DNA of 7,224 nucleotides from Actinomycetota bacterium (GCA_009702845.1 WLHG01000050.1:1-7224); one strand, 5' to 3'. Counted from the stretch's first letter, positions 1 through 6,603 are shown. A program made the numbers and translations. The notes: a model not told the origin generated them from the sequence alone.

Positions 1-28
1 ACATGGCGATTGATTCTCATTTTGTGAG

Positions 29-34
29 TATAGA
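29..34 (+). promoter_or_regulatory. Possible -10 promoter element for tdh-kbl
   Basis: TATAGA followed by T resembles a sigma-70-type -10 hexamer. Transcription would begin near base 41, leaving the GAGAG segment (44-48) close to the 5' end as a closing helix with 94-98. No convincing -35 box sits at the right distance: TTGATT at 10-15 is only 13 bases upstream. The assignment is weak, and the real promoter could lie before the window. Confidence 0.2.
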
Positions 35-134
35 TAGGAAAATGAGAGGTAGCCCCTATGAGGCGGGGGTGGCCCTATGGAAACTACAGCTTTCTCTCTT
101 AACTAGGTTGGGTAGCCTTAGGGCTCACCTAGGG

Positions 135-139
135 AAAGG
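135..139 (+). promoter_or_regulatory. Ribosome-binding site of tdh
   Basis: AAAGG ends 8 bases before the ATG at 148, a normal Shine-Dalgarno spacing, and supports that start. Its last two bases fall inside the segment (138-143) that can pair with 69-74, and it starts just after the 3' arm of the hairpin ending at 132. Access to it could therefore depend on how the leader folds. Confidence 0.5.
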
Positions 140-147
140 CCACTGTT

Positions 148-1176
148 ATGAGAGCTCTCTACAAAGCCCAGCGCGGTCCAGGCCTAGAGCTACGGGAAGT
201 CCCTGAACCACACACAGGTGAGCGCGAGGTAAAGATTAAGGTCCTTAAGACTGGTATCTGCGGAACTGATCTTCATATTGAAAGCTGGGATTCTTGGGCC
301 GATACGAATTTAAATCCCCCCTTTATTCCAGGCCATGAATTTGTGGGGCGAGTGAGTGAAATTGGCGCCGATGTTACAAGTATAAAAGTTGGAGATCTGG
401 TCTCAGGTGAGGGTCATATCGTATGCGGTCTCTGTCGTAACTGCCGTGCGGGTCGTCGCCATTTATGTATGAACACGATTGGCGTTGGAGTACATCGCGA
501 TGGCGCTTTTGCCGAATTCGTTGTCATTCCTGAAAGTAATGTGTGGCTACACCCAGAGGGTATTGATTTAGATTTAGCATCAGTATTTGATCCCCTTGGA
601 AACGCGGTCCATACCGCTCTTAGTTTTCCAGTCGTTGGCGAAGATGTATTAATAACCGGCGCCGGTCCCATTGGACTAATGGCCGCGGCAATTGCCCGTT
701 TTGTTGGTGCCAGATTTGTTGTTATTACCGATGTTAATGAATACCGATTAAATTTGGCTCGCGCCATGGGCGTCGATGCTGCGATAAATATTTCAACCGA
801 TGATGTTTCTACAACAATGAAAAAACTAGGTATGAAAGAGGGCTTTGACGTCGCCTTTGAAATGAGCGGACACAAATCGGCGATGCCGATGATCCTGGCA
901 AACGTTGGACATGGCGCGCGCATTGCCGCCCTTGGCTTACCGGCTGAACCCATTTCTTTTGATTGGGCCAAAGTTGTAACTCACATGATTACTATTAAAG
1001 GAATATATGGCAGAGAGATGTATGAAACCTGGTACTCCATGAACTCCATGGTGCAAAAAGGTTTAGATGTCTCAGCGGTAATAACTCACAGATTTCCTGC
1101 CGCAAAGTGGGAAGAGGCCTTCGCTCTCGCCCGATCAGGTGACTGCGGCAAAGTAATTTTGGATTGGAGCAACTGA
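148..1176 (+). CDS. tdh: L-threonine 3-dehydrogenase (zinc- and NAD-dependent)
   Basis: Cytosolic enzyme oxidising L-threonine to 2-amino-3-ketobutyrate with NAD+, the first step of threonine breakdown to glycine. It is a medium-chain dehydrogenase of 342 aa; E. coli Tdh has 341. Visible features in order: catalytic zinc ligands C38 and H63-E64 in a GHE motif; H90 in GEGH, matching the substrate-specificity histidine of E. coli Tdh; structural zinc cysteines C93, C96, C99 and C107; a Rossmann glycine motif GAGPIG at 171-176; and D195, the acidic residue at the end of the second beta strand that favours NAD over NADP. The ATG at 148 is preceded by AAAGG and gives the same N-terminal spacing to C38 as E. 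coli. kbl follows at once, which supports the identification over sorbitol or alcohol dehydrogenases. No key residue is missing. Confidence 0.96.
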   Translation: MRALYKAQRGPGLELREVPEPHTGEREVKIKVLKTGICGTDLHIESWDSWADTNLNPPFIPGHEFVGRVSEIGADVTSIKVGDLVSGEGHIVCGLCRNCRAGRRHLCMNTIGVGVHRDGAFAEFVVIPESNVWLHPEGIDLDLASVFDPLGNAVHTALSFPVVGEDVLITGAGPIGLMAAAIARFVGARFVVITDVNEYRLNLARAMGVDAAINISTDDVSTTMKKLGMKEGFDVAFEMSGHKSAMPMILANVGHGARIAALGLPAEPISFDWAKVVTHMITIKGIYGREMYETWYSMNSMVQKGLDVSAVITHRFPAAKWEEAFALARSGDCGKVILDWSN

Positions 1177-1187
1177 TTTCATCTGTA

Positions 1188-2378
1188 GTGAGTTTCATAG
1201 ATAGCCTCAAAGCTAAGTTAGAGGCCCTTAATACTGCTGGGCTATTAAAAACTGAACGACCCCTTGCGGGACCTCAACGTGTTGAGGTAAGCGCCGAAGG
1301 TGCTGAGCTTCTAAATTTCTGCTCAAATAACTATCTAGGTATGGCAAATAATGAGCATGTTATAGCTGCGGCAAAGAAAGCCCTAGATAAATATGGCTTC
1401 GGGATGGCTAGCGTGCGATTTATCGCAGGAACGCAGAACCAGCACCTGCTCCTTGAAAAAGAGATTTCAACCTTCCTTTCAACCGATGCAACGATTCTCT
1501 TCCCATCCTGCTTTGATGCCAACGGTGGAGTTTTTGAAGCCTTACTCGATGAGAACGATGCCATCATTTCGGATTCGCTCAATCACGCCTCAATTATCGA
1601 TGGAATTCGATTGTGCAAGGCAAAGCGTCTTCGATACCAAAACCGCGATATGGCCGATCTTGAAATTCAACTTCAAGCGGCCCAGGGTGCACGTACCATT
1701 TTGATTGTTACCGATGGCGTTTTCTCGATGGATGGACACCTAGCGCCTCTTTCCGAAATCTGCGATCTGGCAGAAAAATACGGGGCACTTGTGATGGTCG
1801 ATGATTCACATGCGACAGGTTTTATCGGTGCTACTGGGGCTGGAACACCACAACATTTCGGTGTTCAGGATCGAGTAGACATTCTTTCAGGCACTTTAGG
1901 AAAAGCTTTGGGCGGTGCCTCAGGTGGTTACATAAGTTCACGCCACCCAGAAATTGTTGACATGTTGCGTCAAAAAGCGCGCCCTTATCTGTTTTCAAAC
2001 TCTGTACCTCCATCAGTGGTTGCTGGGACAATTGCAGCCCTAGATATCATCACCAGGCATCCTGGTTTAGCCTGGAAGACTATGGAAAATGCCACTCTCT
2101 TCCGTAGTTTGATGGTTGAGCAGGGCTTCGATCTCATACCTGGCGAGCATCCAATTGTTCCTGTCATGTTTGCCGATGAGCACACCGCCGTGGCCATGGC
2201 TAAAGCCTTATTTGATCGCGGAATTTACGCCGTTGCCTTTTCTTATCCGGTCGTCCCAATGGGCAAAGCCCGCATTCGAATTCAGTTAACTGCCAGCCAC
2301 ACTGAGAATGAAATTAGAAAATGCGTCGACGCTTTTATTTCCGCACGTTCAGCACTTGAAATTAACGATCACTCATAG
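1188..2378 (+). CDS. kbl: Glycine C-acetyltransferase (2-amino-3-ketobutyrate CoA ligase)
   Basis: PLP enzyme of the alpha-oxoamine synthase family. It cleaves 2-amino-3-ketobutyrate, the unstable Tdh product, with CoA to glycine and acetyl-CoA. Numbered from the GTG at 1188 (396 aa; E. coli Kbl 398): H133 in LNHASIIDG stacks on PLP; D205 and H208 in VDDSHATGF bind the cofactor ring; K239 in GTLGKALGG forms the Schiff base. NFCSNNYLG and RPYLFSNS are also typical. An in-frame TTG at 1164, inside the end of tdh, would add 8 residues and overlap tdh by 13 bases. I prefer GTG 1188 because the resulting N-terminus aligns with E. coli Kbl; neither start has a well-spaced Shine-Dalgarno. GTG lies 11 bases after the tdh stop, so translation is probably coupled. 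The 3' end overlaps the convergent kinase gene by 6 bases. Confidence 0.95.
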   Translation: MSFIDSLKAKLEALNTAGLLKTERPLAGPQRVEVSAEGAELLNFCSNNYLGMANNEHVIAAAKKALDKYGFGMASVRFIAGTQNQHLLLEKEISTFLSTDATILFPSCFDANGGVFEALLDENDAIISDSLNHASIIDGIRLCKAKRLRYQNRDMADLEIQLQAAQGARTILIVTDGVFSMDGHLAPLSEICDLAEKYGALVMVDDSHATGFIGATGAGTPQHFGVQDRVDILSGTLGKALGGASGGYISSRHPEIVDMLRQKARPYLFSNSVPPSVVAGTIAALDIITRHPGLAWKTMENATLFRSLMVEQGFDLIPGEHPIVPVMFADEHTAVAMAKALFDRGIYAVAFSYPVVPMGKARIRIQLTASHTENEIRKCVDAFISARSALEINDHS

Positions 2379-4097
2379 TCTCATTTCTAAAATTGTTCCA
2401 TTGCCGTCAGGACGGTGTTGAAGCGTCCAACCTCCCGAGGCAACAGAGTCATAGAGTTTAGAGCCCAGACCAGCACCCCCTGCGCGTGGACCAACCCCAT
2501 CATCTAAAACTTGAACGGAAACTCCCCCATCCGCCTTAAAAATTCTAATTTTAACCGTGCTTGCGTATCCATGTCGTAATGCGTTAGCTAAAGCCTCTTC
2601 TAGGGCTGCGCCAATAGCCCGCTTTTGGGCAAAAGAGAGTTGGGAGTCGATGTCTTCAATCTCGGTTTCAATACCTAATAGCCCGTGCCATTTACCACAG
2701 TTAAATTCGACTTCCTCATTAAGAGTGCGGTCGTGGAGCTCTAAATACTCAGCAAACGGAGATTGAAGTAGTGATTGAGCAAGCGTGAGGGCTGAATCGA
2801 GACTAGCTTGGTCTTGATTCTTATTGAGCTCAAGTGTTAAACCAAGTGACATGATTCGTGATTGAAGATTTCCATGAAGATATCTAGCGATGTCGTGTTT
2901 AACGCGCAATGTCTCGTCGGCTATTAATTTTTGATCAATAATTTTCGAGTTAATCATTTGCTCGACAAAGAACTCTACTTCATTCTCGCCCCTAAACAAT
3001 TGAGCTAGGAAGCTGACAACTAAGAAGATTGAAAAAAACCAGAGAAAATTGAGGAGAATGCGCTGATCTTGTGAAAACCTATAACCATTGATACCAAGTA
3101 ATATCAGCCCTATTCGATCGGCAACAACTATAAACAATATTCCTGTAAACAATGCCACCTGTCCAAAATGATTGAAGCGCCAAGTCAATTTCAAAATAAA
3201 CAAGACGGTTATCCATACAAGAGCGCTTTGCAATAGACACATAATGAGCAAAGTTGAAAAGGGTACAACTTCACGGATTGCAAGTGTTGCCACAGAGATA
3301 TTGGTAGCCACAAGAATCGGAATAATGGGAAGAATTGGTCGATTTATCGAGGAGAGAAAAATCTGCCAGATTCGAGGGGCTGGAAAATCTAAACGACGCT
3401 CTGACATTAACTCATGACTAAGCGGCCTGATAAGGTTTTCAGCAGCATGTGTCAGAACGGCGGCAATAATTCGATACTGCTTTTCTAGCGTTTTACCCTT
3501 GGACTCATCGATCTCCTCCAAAGTCACTTTCAAGAGCTCTGTCACCTCGCCCTCAATTGCCGCCCGTGCAGCTAATTTGGTCTGTTCTAAAATCGCTTCA
3601 TTACTTGACTTAAGGGCCTCAGCGGTGACTAATCGCTCCATGACGACAAGGCGTCGAGCCTTGGTCAGCTCCATATAGTTAGAAATCATTGCAAAACCCG
3701 GCACGATAAAAATCCAAGCTCCTACTCCGCTGAGAATGCGAGACGCAATAGTTATCTCAAATCCCTCATGCAACTGCAAAATCCGCTCAAACTCAAAGGA
3801 TGTGAGGCTCTTGAATAATCCAAGACCTGCCCCAATTGTAAGGATCAACCAAACGGGAAATGGAAAGAAACTTATCTTCCTAATTAAAACTACTTGCAAT
3901 AGCTTGACTAACGCCAGCAGGAGTAGAAAGGGAATAATTCCTGAAAATATCCACAAGGCGCTATCGACTGGACTTTTAAAGCTTCCATCGACGATTGGGT
4001 TCAGAAGGATTGTCACTGGTGCGAAGAAATAGTAGGGACCCAAATCCAGAGCATGCCTTCCACACAGAAGCTCTTTATTTAGAAACCTCCCCCTCAC
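2373..4097 (-). CDS. Polytopic membrane sensor histidine kinase, HisKA_3/HATPase type
   Basis: Sensor kinase of a two-component system, 574 aa, in the cytoplasmic membrane. The hydrophobic profile suggests about seven or eight membrane segments in two blocks: roughly 20-36, 46-73, 79-97 and 117-138, then 253-272, 277-304, 313-336 and 347-366. Between them lies a charged helical stretch (about 140-250), probably cytoplasmic. The dimerisation/phosphoacceptor region is near 393-424, with H408 in IARYLHGNLQSR the likely phosphorylated histidine; a glycine follows it where most HisKA_3 kinases have D or E. The ATPase domain shows N-box N505 (EEALANALRHG), G1 box DDGVG (532-536) and a glycine-rich GAGLGS near 541-546. 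The start is GTG 4097, overlapping the regulator stop as GTGA. The upstream GGAG is 13 bases away and there is an alternative TTG at codon 19, so the exact start is uncertain. Signal unknown; partner is the adjacent response regulator. Confidence 0.9.
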   Translation of the reverse strand: MRGRFLNKELLCGRHALDLGPYYFFAPVTILLNPIVDGSFKSPVDSALWIFSGIIPFLLLLALVKLLQVVLIRKISFFPFPVWLILTIGAGLGLFKSLTSFEFERILQLHEGFEITIASRILSGVGAWIFIVPGFAMISNYMELTKARRLVVMERLVTAEALKSSNEAILEQTKLAARAAIEGEVTELLKVTLEEIDESKGKTLEKQYRIIAAVLTHAAENLIRPLSHELMSERRLDFPAPRIWQIFLSSINRPILPIIPILVATNISVATLAIREVVPFSTLLIMCLLQSALVWITVLFILKLTWRFNHFGQVALFTGILFIVVADRIGLILLGINGYRFSQDQRILLNFLWFFSIFLVVSFLAQLFRGENEVEFFVEQMINSKIIDQKLIADETLRVKHDIARYLHGNLQSRIMSLGLTLELNKNQDQASLDSALTLAQSLLQSPFAEYLELHDRTLNEEVEFNCGKWHGLLGIETEIEDIDSQLSFAQKRAIGAALEEALANALRHGYASTVKIRIFKADGGVSVQVLDDGVGPRAGGAGLGSKLYDSVASGGWTLQHRPDGNGTILEMRL

Positions 4098-4753
4098 TCT
4101 GATGGCGGTGCTCCACTCATGCGAAAAAATACGCGGGCTAGATGCACACGCTGGTTGTGGCTCGGGTTTTTCGGAAGCTCCAATGCTTTTACAATTCTAT
4201 TGATCGTTTGCTCAACGGACTTTTCCGAAATATCCCGTAGTTTGGCTATCTCGCTATTAGTTAAGCCCTCGCTCACAAGTCGCAATGTCTCTATTTGAAC
4301 ACTACTCAAAATCGAGCTTTGGTTTCCAGGAATGGATCTGGCGGGTGTCGATGTTCGATTAAGCTCCTGTCCAACTCGCTGAGCTTTTCTAATCGCGCGC
4401 GTGACGGTCAAAATATCGGTAATCGATTTCTTTACTAAGTACTGAGAACCTAGTGGTAGTGCTGGCAAATTTTGCCGGAGCAAGCGTGGGTCATCATACG
4501 AAGTCAAAAATACAATTCCAATATCGTGCTTTATTTTGCGCAAACCGTGGGCTAAATCAACGCCAGTCGGTCCCTTACCTAAATCCAAATCCAGCAGAGC
4601 AACTGATGGTAAAAGTTTAGAAGTTAATTCAAGGGCAGCTGAAGCTGATTCTGACTCTGCCACAACTACGAAACCATGTAATTTGAGAGCTGCGCACACC
4701 GTAGATCGTGTGAAGGTGTCATCTTCAACAACGATAATCCTATTTTCTGGCAT
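4094..4753 (-). CDS. Two-component response regulator, NarL/LuxR type
   Basis: DNA-binding response regulator, 219 aa, the expected partner of the downstream histidine kinase. Receiver domain about 4-122: acidic pocket E10, D11, D12; phosphoacceptor D55 in VALLDLDLG; switch residue T84 in FLTS; conserved lysine K108 in YLVKKS. A linker near 125-148 leads to a LuxR-type helix-turn-helix at about 149-205 (LSSVQIETLRLVSEGLTNSE, then IAKLRDISEKSVEQTINRIV), which should bind target promoters. All phosphotransfer residues are present, so it should be active. The family usually controls transcription in response to a membrane signal; targets cannot be read from this window. The ATG at 4753 has no Shine-Dalgarno, so translation may be leaderless. 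The stop overlaps the kinase GTG by four bases, indicating one transcript with coupled translation. Confidence 0.95.
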   Translation of the reverse strand: MPENRIIVVEDDTFTRSTVCAALKLHGFVVVAESESASAALELTSKLLPSVALLDLDLGKGPTGVDLAHGLRKIKHDIGIVFLTSYDDPRLLRQNLPALPLGSQYLVKKSITDILTVTRAIRKAQRVGQELNRTSTPARSIPGNQSSILSSVQIETLRLVSEGLTNSEIAKLRDISEKSVEQTINRIVKALELPKNPSHNQRVHLARVFFRMSGAPPSE

Positions 4754-4759
4754 AGCATA

Positions 4760-4765
4760 AGTATG
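4760..4765 (-). promoter_or_regulatory. Possible -10 element for a leaderless regulator-kinase transcript
   Basis: On the minus strand CATACT ends 6 bases before the ATG of the response regulator. A sigma-70-type -10 here would place the transcription start at or next to the A of the ATG, giving a leaderless mRNA, which is common in Actinobacteria. This fits the absence of a Shine-Dalgarno. The -35 candidate TTATCT (4783-4788, 17-base spacer) is poor. Inferred, low certainty. Confidence 0.25.
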
Positions 4766-4792
4766 GACTATGGGTGGATTGAAGATAAGCCT

Positions 4793-4810
4793 CTGGCTAG
4801 GCTAGCCCAG
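4793..4810. repeat. Short inverted repeat between hydrolase and response regulator genes
   Basis: Plus-strand CTGGCTAGGCTAGCCCAG forms a stem of about 7 bp with one bulged base and a 3-base loop. It lies in the gap of about 84 bases between the end of the hydrolase gene and the start of the regulator gene. It could be a weak terminator for the pgsA-to-hydrolase series, or a regulator-binding palindrome upstream of the two-component genes. No strong T-run follows on the minus strand, so an ordinary intrinsic terminator is not well supported. Nothing else is evident in this gap. Confidence 0.3.
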
Positions 4811-4837
4811 TTTCAAAGCGAATTAGTGCGCGTGTCA

Positions 4838-5632
4838 TCAATCTGCATGAGCTCTGGCAATTAGATTCACCACTAATTCCGGCTGATCCCACATCGGTGC
4901 GTGACCGCAGTTTTCAAGCGATAACCACGCGCAGTGAACAGGAGCTAACGAGTGCTCTTGTGAATCTGGAAATGGCAAGGTGTTATCGCTATCGCCAAAG
5001 AGAATTGTTACAGGTACTGATTCCGGAACATATGCATCGAAGCGCCTGGTGAGCATTCCATCCCATGCCGGGAAATATCCGCTGCAAGTAGCCATCGCAA
5101 TACTTGCATCGAGACAGGTTTCATAACTGAGCTCTTGCCACTTGGGACTTACTTTCGAGAATCCAATCGAGCGCATCACCTGCGACTTCAGGCCAACTCT
5201 AAGAAATGGTCTCAATGCTTTAGCTAAATAATATGAGCGAGCTTCGCTGGGTAAACGGCCCGAAGCTGGCTCTAACCAGAGACCTGCTGGTGCAAGTCCG
5301 GTAAGACTTATGATGCGATGTGGCTGATTGGCAGCCATTTCAAGTGCGATCCAGCCACCTAATGAGTTGCCGACAACGTGAAAACTATCGATTCCATACT
5401 CGTCGCTGATATTTTCAAATATTGCACTACCAAGAGCCTTTGGCTCCATTTCCTGGCCAGCTTTATAAGGGCTTTTACCGTGTCCCGGTAAATCAATAGA
5501 GATAACACGAAAAGAGCTTGAAAGCGCAGAAATAATTGGTTTAAAGGCAGTTGCCGCAGAGCCAAGTCCATGAATTAAAACTAATGGCGGATGCGCAGAA
5601 TTTGTTTCAGTCAGAGTTGAATGTAGCTTCAT
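4838..5632 (-). CDS. Alpha/beta-fold hydrolase, substrate unknown
   Basis: Probably a soluble cytosolic hydrolase; no signal peptide. Numbering is from a TTG at 5638; I place the start two codons later at ATG 5632 (264 aa), two bases after the DUF3046 stop, since ATG is the better codon. The alpha/beta-hydrolase core is complete: oxyanion motif HGLG at 23-26, DLPGHGKS at about 49-56, nucleophile elbow GNSLGG with S92, catalytic acid probably D218 in GDSDNTLP, and H246 in NCGHAPMWDQPE. A cap of helices lies between about 120 and 200. The pattern resembles the broad group containing enol-lactonases, MenH-like enzymes, BioH-like esterases and proline iminopeptidases. Nothing allows a choice, so no substrate is named. 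It is the last gene of the series from pgsA. The TetR-type regulator two genes upstream might control it, but this is speculation. Confidence 0.88.
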   Translation of the reverse strand: MKLHSTLTETNSAHPPLVLIHGLGSAATAFKPIISALSSSFRVISIDLPGHGKSPYKAGQEMEPKALGSAIFENISDEYGIDSFHVVGNSLGGWIALEMAANQPHRIISLTGLAPAGLWLEPASGRLPSEARSYYLAKALRPFLRVGLKSQVMRSIGFSKVSPKWQELSYETCLDASIAMATCSGYFPAWDGMLTRRFDAYVPESVPVTILFGDSDNTLPFPDSQEHSLAPVHCAWLSLENCGHAPMWDQPELVVNLIARAHAD

Positions 5633-5634
5633 AT

Positions 5635-5829
5635 TCAATATTTGTATTTCTCTGTCTCTTTAGGATGTTCCTTGCAGACAGCCTTCCATACTTCATCGGG
5701 TTCGTATCCATGGGCTAACGCCTCATTAACGCTTCGACTTCCAAGCTCTGAGATTGCAATATCTACTGGAAAGTGCGAGCCAACACCAAATGAGAGCGTA
5801 AGGCGCTCACGTAAATCAGATATTCGCAC
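5635..5829 (-). CDS. DUF3046 family protein
   Basis: Small protein of 64 aa resembling DUF3046, an actinobacterial family that includes Rv2738c beside recA in Mycobacterium tuberculosis. Shared pattern, recalled from memory: an N-terminal MRxxxxxERxxLxFG segment, a central ELGxRSVNEAL stretch, and a C-terminal DEVWKAVC segment. Length matches the family. The function is unknown. The GTG start at 5829 lies inside the end of the TetR gene (14-base overlap) and has no Shine-Dalgarno, so translation is probably coupled; the start agrees with the family N-terminus. In many actinobacteria recA follows this gene; here the hydrolase does. Family assignment is fairly firm, by recognition only. Confidence 0.85.
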   Translation of the reverse strand: MRISDLRERLTLSFGVGSHFPVDIAISELGSRSVNEALAHGYEPDEVWKAVCKEHPKETEKYKY

Positions 5830-6340
5830 GGGAGATGAGTAGTTCAGCTTGCAAACGTGAATCGTTTGGTGTTAAAGGCTGCAGCACCTGACCGATTAAC
5901 CATCGAAGTGCGCAATCGGCTAACACTTGACTTCCAGTAATTACCGCTAGCGCATCGGCAATGTTGGCCCATAACGGAGAATCCGTCGCAGCCAGAGCTA
6001 ACGCCAGAGGTGCTGGATCATTTACTCGCATGTGTGCAAGTGCGGCATCGGTAGAGATTTGAATTGAAAGTAGTTCTAAGGCATCAATTGCATTGGGTGC
6101 GCTCTGTGCAATTGCAATCAAACGTGCGCACTCAGACTCGCAGAGGGCGACAATGACACTATCTTTATCGCGAAAGTGGTTATATAGCGTTGCACGAGAG
6201 ACTTCAGATGTATCGGCGATCTCTATCATCGACATTTTAGCTAAACCAACTGTTGCAATGAGGTTTTTTGTTCCGGTGAGAATCGCACTTTGTGTGCGGC
6301 GGTGTGTGCTTACTTGTGGTGCGTACTTATTAAGCGGCAT
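5816..6340 (-). CDS. TetR-family transcriptional regulator
   Basis: Predicted DNA-binding repressor of 174 aa from ATG 6340; a TTG at 6346 would add two residues. The N-terminal domain (about 15-62) follows the TetR pattern: a first helix beginning near R15, then a helix-turn-helix at about 38-57 ending in [14 protein letters not shown], the signature recognition helix. The rest (65-174) is a divergent, mostly helical ligand-binding and dimerisation region with no recognisable effector pocket. It is somewhat short for the family, which usually has about 190-220 residues. It overlaps the end of clgR by 11 bases and the start of the DUF3046 gene by 14. No Shine-Dalgarno precedes the ATG, so translation depends on coupling. 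Its position between clgR and DUF3046 suggests control of its own operon or the hydrolase, which is inference. Confidence 0.88.
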   Translation of the reverse strand: MPLNKYAPQVSTHRRTQSAILTGTKNLIATVGLAKMSMIEIADTSEVSRATLYNHFRDKDSVIVALCESECARLIAIAQSAPNAIDALELLSIQISTDAALAHMRVNDPAPLALALAATDSPLWANIADALAVITGSQVLADCALRWLIGQVLQPLTPNDSRLQAELLISRANI

Positions 6341-6596
6341 CGACAACGGTAAGAGTTACGCTCTCATGGCTTGCTAACTCCATTGATACATCGCTAAATA
6401 CTCCTGAGAGTGAGAGACCAAGGGCTGCGCAGATTGCGTTGAGCAGCTCGGAGGATGCCTCTTTTTGACCGCGTTCAACCTCAGATAAGTAGCCAAGAGA
6501 TACGCGTGCGGCGCGTGCGACATCGCGCAAAGTTCGACCCTGCGATGTGCGGGCAGCACGAAGGGTAAGACCAACGGCCTCGCGTACTAGAACCAC
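6330..6596 (-). CDS. clgR: ClgR-like XRE-family regulator of Clp protease genes
   Basis: Small helix-turn-helix activator, 88 aa. ClgR in Streptomyces, Corynebacterium and Mycobacterium activates clp protease and other stress genes. The XRE domain spans about 8-64, and the segment [20 protein letters not shown] (31-50) is essentially the family signature. The reading frame is open far upstream inside cinA, but the start is GTG 6596: GGGAGG sits at 6604-6609, 7 bases before it, and the N-terminus then matches known ClgR. Mycobacterial ClgR is longer (about 112 aa), so the tail is short here. The protein ends in VVDAA; in S. lividans two C-terminal alanines target ClgR to ClpP, so the same feedback degradation is plausible. 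The gene lies 19 bases after cinA and overlaps the TetR gene, in a typical actinobacterial pgsA-cinA-clgR order. Confidence 0.92.
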   Translation of the reverse strand: MVLVREAVGLTLRAARTSQGRTLRDVARAARVSLGYLSEVERGQKEASSELLNAICAALGLSLSGVFSDVSMELASHESVTLTVVDAA

Positions 6597-6603
6597 GCTC
6601 GAA

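Larger units (their letters stand above)
15..143 (+). promoter_or_regulatory. Structured 5' leader of tdh-kbl, candidate cis-regulatory RNA
   Basis: This noncoding stretch before tdh holds several complementary segments, paired by hand. (a) 15-23 (TCTCATTTT) matches 39-47 (AAAATGAGA), a perfect 9-bp stem with a 15-base loop. (b) 44-48 (GAGAG) can instead pair with 94-98 (CTCTC), continued by 49-52 (GTAG) with 84-87 (CTAC); this excludes (a). (c) 103-108 (CTAGGT) pairs with 127-132 (ACCTAG), enclosing 114-117 (AGCC) with 122-125 (GGCT) around a TTAG loop. (d) 69-74 (GTGGCC) is perfectly complementary to 138-143 (GGCCAC), which includes the end of the tdh Shine-Dalgarno. Alternative helices plus a helix over the ribosome-binding site resemble a riboswitch or attenuator. 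I compared it from memory with glycine, lysine, T-box, cobalamin, TPP, SAM, guanidine and THF consensus motifs and found no match. The pairing is seen; the regulatory role is inferred. Confidence 0.4.

Noticed and set aside
53..80. Repeated CCCTATG (54-60 and 74-79 region) as a direct repeat or regulator site
   Set aside because: Too short and imperfect to separate from chance; the second copy overlaps bases better explained by leader pairing.
1..147. Known riboswitch classes (glycine, cobalamin because of GCCACTG, lysine because of AGAGGT, T-box because of GGGTGG)
   Set aside because: Each matches only one short motif; the rest of each consensus is missing or in the wrong order. An Rfam search would settle it.
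3..206. Open frame of 67 codons at the left end running into tdh
   Set aside because: No recognisable protein pattern or Shine-Dalgarno. It overlaps the tdh start in another frame and covers the paired segments of the leader.
414..971. Antisense open frame of 185 codons within tdh
   Set aside because: Mirror of a strongly conserved dehydrogenase coding region; low-complexity composition and no domain pattern.
2404..2415. CCGT-CAGG-ACGG hairpin near the kbl/kinase junction as a terminator
   Set aside because: Only 4 bp, no T-run on either strand, and it encodes conserved residues of the kinase ATPase domain.
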